Assembly: GCA_963681505.1 (NCBI GenBank)
Contig: OY811988.1
Location: forward strand, 2,498,306-2,562,305
DNA length: 64,000 bases
Source: Eunapius fragilis
Taxonomy: Eukaryota > Porifera > Demospongiae > Spongillida > Spongillidae
Direction: 5' to 3'
In this document: positions 54,205-64,000 of the stretch, one piece after another
Layout: the number at the start of each line of letters is the position of its first letter
Numbering within the stretch: position 1 is the stretch's first letter
Program-made: the position numbers and the translations under genes
Notes under the pieces: model-generated
Database searches by the model: none
What the model saw: the letters and a program-made list of their open reading frames with translations, nothing else
Told to the model about the DNA's origin: nothing

Positions 54205-55239
54205 CGTAATTGACAATCAGTGCAAACAAATAAAATGTGTTAAGTTGTCACTTCCCCTATATAATTAATCATATAATATTAGTTCATTTTTGTCTTTTCT
54301 CTTCACACATAAGTACAATATTTCGTAGCAATTAAACTTAAAGATTATACAGTTAATAATGTTTTCATTGATCTTGGGAACCTTTTTATGTTGTGTATAC
54401 CTTTGCATTGCAACTCAACTTACTTACATGTAGATGGTGTGCCTGTTCGAAAGAGGTATCGAGAATACCTTTGGAATCCCAGCATTCCTATTCCGATGTA
54501 TATCCAAGAGCATGAGGGTACGTTATCAATCAAATGATACTTTTTTATTTTCTCCCATGCATATTTAACTGCATGTGTATCAATGTGCATGGTATGAGCA
54601 TACCCATTCATGTGCTGCACTGTAGCAAGCAAAGGTGTCCGGAGGAAGTATTGCCATGACCCAAAAGTCCCTGTTCCAGGACGAACACTTCACTGGTGGA
54701 ATGCTAAGACTAGTATGCTTGTTTTAGTATGTAATCTAACATTGATTATGAACGGATATCTATTTTTCAGAGCTGCATGCAAATGTGGATGCAAGTAGTT
54801 TATCAACCGTAAGAGGAGCAGCATGTAAGTATGCCCACCAAGTATAGTTATCATGTTGTGCACGCTTTGTGTGCTCCAATATTGCATCTACAAATGTTGT
54901 TGATGATATCTCTACATGGAGCTGGGAGGAATGCATTTTCACCTTCCTCTATGCCATGGCTGTTATTTAAATTGTTACTTATAGTCATTTTTTATGTGTT
55001 CATTAGCTTTCATTCATTCCAGATTTGGAAGGTCATGATGAATCTTTAATGGAAGTACGGCTTCTTCAAGTATTGCAGGCTGCATTGAAAATAGCAGACT
55101 TGAATATGGGGACAAACAGGAAGGTGAATACTATAACGATAATGGAGATGGCAGCAATGATTGTGAACATTTCACCAGTAAAGATAAAGGTAATAGTGAT
55201 GATGTCAGTGAACAGAGCAATAATCGTTATTAGGTCAGT

Positions 55240-55480
55240 GACAATGAACAGAGTAAGTGCATAGAGGATGATGGTGATGATGAGGGTGTTGAGGGTGATG
55301 TCAGTGATAATGAACAGAGCAAGGGTGTAGAAGGAGATAGTAATGATGTAAGTGAGGGCAGCATAGAAGATGATGATGTCAGTGATAATGAACAGAGAAA
55401 TGGTGTAGAGGGTGATAGTGATGATGTATGTGAACAGAGCAAGGGCATAGATAGAGGGTGATAGTGATGACAGTGACAAT
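55240..55480. repeat. Coding minisatellite (acidic, DVSDNEQ-type units)
   Basis: Imperfect units containing GATGTCAGTGATAATGAACA repeat about four times. In the transposase frame they read as Asp/Ser/Glu-rich units, interrupted by stop codons. Confidence 0.7.
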
Positions 55481-55630
55481 GAACAGTTTGAGATTATGGA
55501 AGATGATGTCTGCAGAAGTAGTATAAGTGGAAGTGCCCTATGTTTAGGTGCACCACTTAGTAAGAAAGTTAGCTGGCTAGCATGCAACTATTTTTCAGTT
55601 ACAAACCACTTAAGCAAATGTGCTACCAGT

Positions 55631-55690
55631 AAATTGTTAGAATTGGTATCAATCCACTGTAAATTGTTAGAATTGGTATCAATCCACTGT
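55631..55690 (+). repeat. Perfect 30-bp tandem duplication in the transposase frame
   Basis: AAATTGTTAGAATTGGTATC plus ten more bases occurs twice in direct succession, repeating KLLELVSIHC without shifting the frame. Confidence 0.9.
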
Positions 55691-58353
55691 TCAGATATCA
55701 ATCAATGTGCAAAAACACCTTACCAGCTATGGAAGCAATTCATGTGTGAAAATGATTATACCATCCAGAAGTATTGTTCACTATGTATGCAAAATTTGGA
55801 AGGTTTAAATAAGTGTTCAGAGCAGCATTGTAGGGTTAACAAAGCACAGACATGTTACTTTGCAGTTCTTCCATTTGAAAGGCATTTGAGAATAATTTAT
55901 TCAGGTAAGCAAGCATGTAAGTTTTAAAATACTTGGCAGTGTGTTTTATTTTCATGCAGAAAAGTGGAATGAAATATCTCAGTACTTCTATAAAACTCAC
56001 AATACTAATGAAGGCATCATTGGTGACATTTCGGATGGAAGTATTGCAGCAGCACTTCGGAAAGAAGGGCAGTTTCTTTCAGTGCCAGAGCATACAGGAC
56101 TTATTATGTGTTGCGATGGAGTTCCTGTTTTCAAGTCAAGGGTAAGTAGATATGTTGAAATAATATAAACTTGGCACAATTTAATTTTTCTACAAAGGTT
56201 CCTCATTCTATACATCTACACACACACATTTAGATTTAATTTATGATCACAAATCAGTATGAAGGGTTTGCTGTTCATCATAATAATTAATGCATTGTCT
56301 TTCACCAATACTTTCGTCAGGTATGACCCTTTGGCCTTTGCTTCTCATCACAACATCACTTCCACCATTAACTCGAATGAATGCAGAAAATACTATGGTA
56401 AGTGCTTTATGGCTTGGACCATGCAAACCACCGATGGATATCCTTCTTCCACCAACACTTTCAAAAATACAACAGCTTGAAACTAAGGGTATAGAAATAT
56501 CAACCCCTGATGGCACAAAGGTTGTAAAAGCTAAACTTATAGCAGGAGTTTTTGATTTTCCAGCTAAAGTGACAGCATTAAATATAACACAATACAACGG
56601 TTATTATGGATGTCCTTATTGTACAGACAGGGGTATACATAAGTGTCACCGACACCTCTACCTTCCAATTGAACACACAAAATTCGCACACCTTTTGAAA
56701 TAGCTGTGTGGGCGCAAAAAGCAATTATGTTGGGAAGGCCTGTGTTTGGAGTAAAAGGAATATCTCTATTGGCACCCTTCATTTCAATATACCATATACC
56801 TATTGACTATATGCATGCTATTCTAGAAGGTGTGGTGAAAGCATTTTTATGTTGTTGGATCAATCCAAAGTATGCTGAACTTAGATTCTATCTTGGAAAA
56901 GTAGTCAACATCATAAACAAGTTCTGCTTAGAATTAAACCACCACACGAGTTTAGGCGATCCCCGAGAGAAACTGGAACAGCTCAAACCTATTGGAAGGC
57001 ATCAGAGTATAAAGTTTGGTTGTTGTATTATAGCCTTCCAATTCTTACCAAAATTTTGCCTCCTGACTATGTTCACCACTTTGCTCTATTAGTTACGGCT
57101 ATGCACATTTTACTTGGAACACGTATAACTTCTGAAAACATCAGAGCTGCTGATGAAATGTTGGTACTATTTTACAATCTTGTGCCACAACTGTATCCTG
57201 AAGAGATGCTGTCACCAAACTTGCACAGTGTTGTTCATCTTTCCAGATTTGTGCAAATGTTAGGACCTCTGTGGGCATACTCCTGCTTTGGTTTTGAAAA
57301 TATGAATGGGTACATAAAGCAACATAGGCATGGGTGTAGGAATTTTATATCCAGCTTGATTCGTGGCATCACAATGAACTACTCAATGACAGCTCACATA
57401 AATGCATTACCTGTGGAAAGTGCACGTACTGTTGCATTTTTTAATCAAAGTGTAAATATCAATAATGGACCCCTGGGAAAGTGCAGAAACACACAGCTTT
57501 TAACAGATGAAGCAAATATTTTATCCAATTCAGATTACAGGGTTTCTGACAAGGTTCTACCTACTTATGTATCATATATGATAAATGGAACTGCATATCA
57601 AGCTAAAAAGACCAAATTGGCACGTGACAGTTCGGTTTGTTCAGAATTCATGTATCATGACACATTGATGTTGGGTTCAATAAGAAAATTTTATGTATTG
57701 AAGAATGCAGATCATGTAGCAATAATTGATGTTTATGAACGGGTATCTCAGGGAATCCTGGACAATGTGTCACCAACAATACATGACCTCAAGTCCTTCA
57801 GAAATATGCAACTGAATTCGTATTTTGTTGTAGTTAAGAAAATATCACTCACAAATAATGTAGTGGCTGTTCCAGTTATTTCAATTTTAAGAAAGTGTGT
57901 TCATGTACCTATCAAATACTCACCTACTGATGTAATTATATTTCAGCCCAATATATATGAACATCATTAATAACACATGTATTGTGTGCAAAATGTCATT
58001 TTCAGTTGTAATATATATGTGCTGATGAACATTAATATTATCTATCATTAGCATATACCTAACAATAATTTATGCACATCTTGCTATGAAAATCATATTT
58101 ACATATGCTGTTTATTAAAATGGATACAATACTGAGCTATCTTATTATATATATAACATCTTGACATCTTGGCTACTTGATTATATCTTGCCATCTTGGC
58201 CTACTCATCTTGGTTTGTATCTTGCCATCTTGGGTTGCGGCTTGGCATCTTGGCTATCCTGAGTTACACCTTGGTATCTTGGGTTGCATCTTGGATAAAT
58301 CTTGCAATCTTGGCCAGGATCCTGGCCAAGATACGTAAGAATTTTTCACTGGG

Positions 58354-58790
58354 CTTTGTACATAACACAAATGGCAAACAACATAGCATGAATATATGGG
58401 ACAGTGTCCAGCAGAATCACCCTTCTGGCTAGTTTTTCAAGTTTTCAAATTTTTTGATTTTCCTTGAACACCCACGAGCTTCTGCCAAATGGTCCTTACG
58501 CATCCTAAATCGGACTATCCATCACAAAGTTATTAGGCACTGAATTTATAATTAGCCATACATTTCAATGCGAGCGTTACTATTCTTTTGCTTGTTCTGG
58601 AAAATTTGAAAAAGTACCATAAGGGTGATTTAGCTGGACACTGTCCCATATACAGTATTATCAGAGATCATATATGATCTCTGATATTATACACTAATGT
58701 ATTATTAATTCATTAGGCTAGGGGCCCGAGAAAAAAATTTGCCCCGGGCCCGGGCTGGCTCTTGGCGGCCCTGTTCACAGGGCCGTCGCC
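58354..58790 (+). pseudogene. hAT transposon, right part
   Basis: Beyond the CACTA insertion, about 390 bp lead to a GC-rich terminus (GCCCCGGGCCCGGGC near 58740, GGCGGCCCTG near 58770). Read inverted, it matches the left end of the hAT remnant at about 49620-49660 (GGGCAAAAATGT...CGGGCCCGGGC). A 252-bp MITE and a small ATATGATCTCTGATA hairpin lie within. Confidence 0.55.
58397..58648. mobile_element. 252-bp Tc1/mariner-like MITE, copy 2
   Basis: Same tips, same length and only scattered substitutions compared with 53683-53934. Flanked by TA. Confidence 0.88.
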
Positions 58791-59017
58791 ACCGGTCCCT
58801 TTTCACTAGTGTTTTTGCCATAAAGATTAATGAACCATGATATACTTACATGAAGCCAGCCATTCTGATTCATATATCTACTGATTGGTCTTCTAACCAT
58901 CCGAAATGCCTCAGCGGCTGGGGCGGAGCCCCAGACTTGAAGGAGCGCGTAGTAGTTCTTGCAGTGCTATTACTTCCGCGTTACGTCATTTACTTTAATA
59001 ACCGGACCACTTCAATC

Positions 59018-59720
59018 CTATGCTGGCGGCAACGGCCCTGCTGAACCAGACATTCGACAGACCATTGGTGGCAGGATGGTAATGCCTCTCTCATGGCACC
59101 AGCTTTGGAACTCCTCCGAGGAGAATGATGTAGAGTTGTCAGACACAATGGTGTGAGCGTAGCCAAAGTGGGCGAAGTCTTGCTCCAAAAGCTCAGTAGC
59201 GAACTTAGTGAATGTGGAAGTTGTAGGATGGATGCAATGGTATTTAGAATAGGTGTAGAGCTGCAACACCTGAGGTCATAGACTTGGGGGAATGACCAAT
59301 CTAGACAAATAGTGGAGGCAACCATTAGCTGTGGCGAGAGATATGGCCAGCTTCCAAATAGCCTCTTAAGCCATCTCCTTTATGTCTTCATTAGTTGCAC
59401 CCATCCATTCTGTGTGACACATCACATTGGAAAACAAACAAATTCTGAGCAGAAGTTATGGCCAGCATTTGTGTCGACCTCAAAATAAACCGCTTCCCCT
59501 GAATGAGAACTGACTGCTGAAGTTGAAGAAGCGCATCAGTGGCCTTGACTGCCTTGATTTGGTATTTAGATATGGCCCTCACTGGCTGGGTATTCCCCTG
59601 CTTCTTTAGTTACTTTCAAATGCCTGTGCTTCTAGCAGTACCGACGAGTGGCATCCTTGAAAGGACAATCAGATGACCTGTGGTCTGACTTTCCACACCG
59701 CGGACTATTGGTCTTTGCCC
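59018..59720 (-). pseudogene. Ty3/gypsy remnant: Gag zinc knuckle, protease, integrase pieces
   Basis: From 59720 downward the minus strand gives a CCHC-like knuckle (CGKSDHRSSDCPFKDATRRY) and a protease motif remnant (DTNAGHNFCSEF, where DTGAGH is usual). After loss of RT and RNase H comes an integrase core piece (FAHFGYAHTIVSDNSTSFSS with the second Asp, then EEFQSWCHERGITILPP). Multiple frames, non-functional, deletion derivative. Confidence 0.65.
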
Positions 59721-61276
59721 CAAAGTGTTTATGGTGTTCATCTGTCAGGGAAGCCAGCAGGTGCCCGAACCCAGAGGTCGTCTGATGGGATAGGTATTGA
59801 GGAGGAATCACATGCAGCCTGCGGAAGTGCTAACAACTGGTTGAAGACTGCCTACACAGCATGTGATCCCGGCGTGGACTAGACCAGTTTAGAACCTGTT
59901 TCCCATTGACCCTATAAAAACCCCCTTTGCGTATATACCCACGCTGTTGACTGGCATGTACTGCTGTAGTGTGGTGCATACTAGTGTCATACAGTTCAGT
60001 GATTTGTGCATTGGTACGCTAGCACGTCATCTACATCATCTACAAAATTGTCTCATAGAGTCAACTTTCTACACAGGGCCTGTCTTTGTCCCATACCAGG
60101 ACATGCACATTCTGTTGTCTCTCTATTAACATAATACTCTTGAAGATAACTTAACTGTCACTCATGCAGTTACAAATTCACATATCAAATAACATCATAG
60201 TGCATGTGCTCAATGAGAAATGTAATTATAAGCAATGCACGACATTCATATATGATGTGTAAATAAAATACATTGCAATTATATTGTGTATGGTCTAGCT
60301 ATGGGTTTTACTTTTGTGTTCATCAACATGCATGTATTGTTTTGTTGCTTTCTTTGCAGATTTCATTAGTAGCAGTATTAAGTCTATTTGGAAGTTTGAC
60401 TTGATCTATTGATGAAAGTGTTCCATTAGGATTTAAATGGTTTCTTGAAGGAGTTTTGTTCTATGTAATGAGATTGAAAACACAATCCTCTCCATCATTG
60501 CTATGTGGGATGCACAATAGCAAGTTTGCTACCATTCATAGTATTTAAATTTAGGTGACACATCAACTCTCTTTAGTTCAGAAAGAAGATATTTCTATAG
60601 TATTATCAGCACCTCTAATACAGACAAGTGCTTCACTTTGTCCACAAGTTGGTACATGTATTCTATTGCTGGTGTAAACTTCAAGAAACTACCTTTGACA
60701 AAAATATTGAACAGAAAAAAACTTATGTTTTAATTTCTCCATTACGTCCAAACATCTAGCATGCTGCAACAATTTGTCCTGGAAAAGTAACTTCTTTAGT
60801 GCATACATGTATCTTTCTAAAGGTTGCACAGAACGTCAACGAATGTGTGTTCTGTGGCAGCCTTTTCTTATTAGAGATGGAGTACATTTTCTCAATGGAG
60901 AGGGGAGTACATACGAATAGGCATCATAAACAATTTTAGCCATATAATGCCTCCTCTGTGTTCTCAGTGGAATGGATCCTGGAGTCGCCGATAGGGCTTT
61001 TCAAAATGCAGGCCTTGCTTTCTTGGGAATAACCCATCGTATCAATAAGTGGAATTAATATATGAAAGATGTATTTTTTTCTCCCACAGCACTTGCTATC
61101 ATAATTAATCCTGTTTCAAATAAATTATACTACTTCATTGATTTCATGATCAAATAATGATATTAATGAATACATTTTTCTGTCATGCAAATCATTGTCT
61201 CTATACAACAACTTCAAGAGGGCTAAAAACAATCATCAGCTGTACCGATTATCAGCTTGGCATATAGTAATGTTTT
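59721..61276. other. Intergenic DNA without recognisable gene
   Basis: AT-rich. No coding region supported on either strand. Confidence 0.4.
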
Positions 61277-63577
61277 TCATTTAGAACAGCATTTCTTCTT
61301 TGGTGGAGTTGAATTTGATATTGGATACAGGAGGTCAACACTGGAGTATACATCCTCTTGCGCAGCTGAAGCAGCATGACTAGTTGCTTCCGTCATCTGA
61401 TGGTATATTTCTGAATTGGGGGAGGGAGAAGGAAAGAATATCTGTTTATTATCTGCATCTGCTAACACCATACTAACCACAATACAAGACGTTTTTATAC
61501 ATTGGTATTAGATCAGGGTAAATGTAGTTTATTTTTAGGATATCTGCACAGTGTGCATATGTATACAATAGCACTGTTCTATTTATTCCATTTGACATAA
61601 ATTGAACTATCAAACTCATTTAATTTTAATGTTAAATTGCCTTCTACCCGTAAGATTCACGCGTAAACGATTTTAATATAGTATCGTATATATCAATGGA
61701 GTAAAGGTTATAATGCTTACAACGTTTTGCTTAACCTATTTAGATGGATCAGTAAGAAAGTGGAGGATATTAATACCCGGAAATTGCTTGAAGTAGCTTC
61801 TATAGGTAGATGATTTTGACCGATTTCGTCTACATGTAGATGGTCCGTTGATTTAACTTTAAAATTCACATTCGACCTTTACTATAAAACATATGCAGAT
61901 AGCATCTCACCTGTGACAATCTTGAGAAATGCTGCATTTACATTGACTGCATCACGAGCAGATGTTTCCATGAATAAGAGATTGTTTTTACCTGAAAGTG
62001 ATACTTGAATGTTAATTCTGGAGGAAATAATCTATTTTCAATTCCCAACTGAGGTTGAGTACAGAAAATGAATTCCCGAGAAAAATTCACCTACATGTAT
62101 CTAATGAATGAAATTAAATCTTTATGTGCTTTAATGAGCTCAAGACATTGTATACTTAGCATCATATAACTTTAGGTATTACCACTCTCTCAGCACCATA
62201 TGATACTTACTCGCAAATTCAACACCCATTTCAGTTGAAATAATTGTGTTTGAGCAGTCACACTTGTTCCCTACCAGAAGGATGACAGCACCAGGGTCAC
62301 TTACATCCCTTAGTTCCTTAATCCATAGTTCCACATTCAGGAATGAGGCCATATTTGTGATGTCATAGACAATCACGGCACCAACTGCTCCTCTATAATA
62401 TCTGGTGGTTAAATTACAAATACTTCTGCAACATATTCCTCCCCCATCAAGAATTAAAACAATGGCTCATGATTTATAGCCGAGTGAATCTCTGTAACCA
62501 TTATAGTTTCTGTAGACATGATTAATTGGTGAAAAATGAAAGCATGATTTTTTTAAGGTAAGGAAAAGAGTAAGGAAAAGTGATATGGAGATGTGCACGT
62601 TAAACGAGATTTCTTTTCCCATTTTGGGTGGTAATTTATGTTATAGGCACCAAACTCATATTTATATATGCTTGGTGTTGCTTAGAACATCAGTGTTCAT
62701 CCAAACATGAAACTGTTTATTTGTTTTGGGGCATTAAAGTAATCATTGTTTGGGGGAAAGCATATACATTCTTTTTGTTTTTGTTTTTTTTTTAATATTT
62801 ACCTGTGATGTTATTATTGCTGCATGATGATTAGTTGTCTTGATAATGTAGAAAAATTAATACTTGATAACAATATGCCAACATCGTTCAATGCTTTCAC
62901 ATTTTTATAGCATGATGGAAAATAGGAGATAGAAGCTGTAGCCACTTTGTTATGAAAGCCATTTTCACCAAATACTTCACTGCAAACAGCTGACACAAAA
63001 TGAGAAATACTGTCTGCCAAGGAGCTTACTAATTGAGTGAATTTCAAGCACAAACCCAGGGGAGTTTTACAACTGTGAGTACTACTGAAGATGCTAGGCA
63101 ATTAGTAGAGTTGACATCACCTGTAGTAGAACAAGTATTTGTAGAAATAAAGAAGCTGCTACCTATAATCTGACGAGCATTTGGTACATGTAATTTGCCA
63201 AGGATATTAGCTTTATGATTTTTTTTGCAATTTTCTCCAGTTATAATAATATGCTACCTCATTTTTTATTTCAAGGTTGAATGCATGTTTTGCTTCTTCA
63301 TAGTGGACTGAGGTATTCCACACTTTTAGATCTAACCTAAAAGTGAAAGTAAAATCACATCCAATGGTCATTTAGAAAAAATGCACTTACTTAGCACTTA
63401 GATTTTTGTCTAAGTATGTTCTAAGCAACCTGAATGTTCATATGTATACACCTCGATGCTTTGTGTATATGCATGTGTACATTAAATACTAATTGTATCT
63501 CTATGTATGCATATGTGTCATATCATCCAGCTGAAAGACTTACGAGGGTGTTATAGTTCGGTATCTCTCTTGACCAG
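61277..63577 (-). CDS. Rab11-like small GTPase, 3' four exons (partial)
   Basis: Exons on the minus strand: 63544-63577, 62211-62401, 61911-61991, 61277-61410, all in phase. They encode the switch II region AGQERYRTITPSYYRGA, then VYDITNMASFLNVELWIKEL, the guanine-specificity motif GNKCD, and the second base-contact motif ETSARDAVNVNAAFLKIVTE. A Ser-rich hypervariable tail ends in KKKCCSK. YYRGAVGA, WIKELR and FLKIVTEIY resemble Rab11/Rab25, which direct recycling-endosome traffic. The two cysteines are the expected geranylgeranylation sites. The P-loop and switch I exons are beyond the right edge or in the unresolved last 400 bp. GNKCD replaces the usual NKxD with Cys at the free position, which is tolerated. 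A Rab other than Rab11 is possible. Confidence 0.85.
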
Positions 63578-63847
63578 CTGTGAGAAAAGTAATAGAAATG
63601 TGCCAGTTAAATGTACATTCATGCTCAATTGCAAGCATAAAATATAGAAAAATAAGTATCATTAAATGATTTAGGTAACAAACATAATATTGTAAGCAGA
63701 TGACAGAGGCGGAAATAAGGATTGATAATTTGTCAGCCAAATTTCTGACCTCTGTATATTGGTCAGCCACAGGCCTAGTTTGGTTGATCATAGGTAACGT
63801 TTGGTCAACCATCATTACGAAACATTTTTGATCCCATCAAAAGCATA

Positions 63848-63885
63848 TGGAACAGTGTCCAGCAAAATTACCCTTATGCTTTCTT
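63848..63885. repeat. Partial end of the 252-bp MITE family
   Basis: TGGAACAGTGTCCAGCAAAA and a following TACCCTTATG resemble the 5' tip of the MITEs at 53683 and 58397, then similarity stops. It lies upstream of the visible Rab exons, probably in an intron. Confidence 0.55.
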
Positions 63886-64000
63886 TGTTCAGTGGTCCTG
63901 CAGCTGCTCCTGTTGTCACACTCTCTTCCAAAATAATCGTGGGATTAAGCGGGGGATGTGACCAACAAGTCGAAAGATGCTGGCTTACCCAGGGCCCAGT

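Larger units (their letters stand above)
53152..57970 (+). pseudogene. CACTA (EnSpm) transposase, interrupted
   Basis: A likely first exon starts at 53152 (MDPAAADESEGD), followed by small exons with a repeated basic motif (VRKRYREYLWNPSIPIP near 54435; VRRKYCHDPKVPVPGR near 54645). An acidic repeat region occupies 55090-55480. The main body runs 55490-55904, 55960-56141 and from about 56321 to 57970. It shows a Cys-rich block (YCSLCMQNLEGLNKC), CCDGVPVFKS with a candidate catalytic Asp, LIAGVFDFPAKVTALN, IDYMHAILEGVVKAF and LHSVVHLSRFVQMLGPLWAY with CFGFENMNGYIKQ. All are landmarks of the animal EnSpm transposase, an RNase H-fold enzyme that excises the element. Frameshifts near 56690 and 57000, a phase conflict at about 56321 and stops in the acidic region indicate a damaged copy, unless the assembly has indel errors. 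Confidence 0.8.
50239..58356 (+). mobile_element. CACTA/EnSpm transposon with two divergent genes
   Basis: The element proper is 50242-58353, flanked by CTT (50239-50241 and 58354-58356), a 3-bp duplication as expected for CACTA. Tips are CCCAGCGGAAA and, inverted, CCCAGTGAAAA. Subterminal arrays rich in TCTTGGCCAAG or ATCTTGG motifs lie at 50255-50460 and 58150-58335, another CACTA trait. Inside are a minus-strand BEN-domain gene and a plus-strand transposase sharing a central divergent promoter. It disrupts an older hAT element and itself carries a nested approximately 1 kb element and a 252-bp MITE. Confidence 0.85.

Noticed and set aside
55066-55587. Minus-strand frame of 173 codons rich in Ile/Ser/Leu
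   Set aside because: It is the complement of the acidic coding minisatellite of the CACTA transposase; apparent hydrophobicity is a by-product.
62814-63101. Minus-strand frame of 95 codons between Rab exons
   Set aside because: Lies within an intron whose flanking exons join in phase; no family match and no splice signals.

Overview
This is a gene-poor, transposon-rich stretch of animal nuclear DNA. Genes carry spliceosomal introns with GT/AG borders (one GC/AG), long intergenic AT-rich DNA, microsatellites and many classes of eukaryotic mobile element. The gene set (a peptide-transporter-like protein of the invertebrate POT type, an SLC49-type carrier, a CD225 protein, the KEOPS subunit TPRKB, a Rab11-like GTPase and an NmrA-like NAD(P)-binding protein) together with Gmr1-like, DIRS, CACTA and hAT elements points to an early-branching metazoan. 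A demosponge is my best guess, but nothing in the window fixes the species. A run of 200 N at 20893-21092 marks an assembly gap.

Layout. 1-230: end of a MITE. 390-1280 (-): intronless, GC-rich NmrA-like gene. 1400-8640: no recognisable gene, several MITEs and inverted repeats. 8667-10130 (+): single-exon POT/SLC15-like transporter. 10859-15351 (+): seven-exon SLC49-type carrier. 15.4-24.2 kb: repeats only, including a 2.3 kb imperfect palindrome with minisatellite arms and the gap. 24235-26717 (+): four-exon CD225/dispanin gene with a MITE in intron 1. 26.8-29.7 kb: two gypsy remnants, the second ending in a polypurine tract and an LTR. 30397-48605 (+): TPRKB, five exons. Its first four exons lie within 2.3 kb, and the last is 15.8 kb away across an intron filled with a DIRS fragment, gypsy and transposase fragments and a complete 5 kb LTR retrotransposon (41425-46442, - strand). 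That LTR element has a 5-bp target duplication, and its integrase is encoded upstream of its reverse transcriptase (Gmr1-like order). 48966-49330 (-): LINE remnant. 49.56-58.79 kb: a decayed hAT element split by an 8.1 kb CACTA/EnSpm element (50242-58353, 3-bp duplication CTT). The CACTA element carries two divergent genes, a BEN-domain protein (-) and a CACTA transposase (+). 59.0-59.7 kb (-): another gypsy remnant. 61277-63577 (-): the 3' four exons of a Rab11-like GTPase whose start lies beyond the right edge.

The host genes are unrelated housekeeping and membrane functions and show no operon-like relationship. The most notable biology is in the mobile DNA: a CACTA element with a BEN-domain passenger gene sharing a 250-bp divergent promoter, a Gmr1-like LTR element with visible boundaries, and a conserved KEOPS gene that spans the retroelement cluster.
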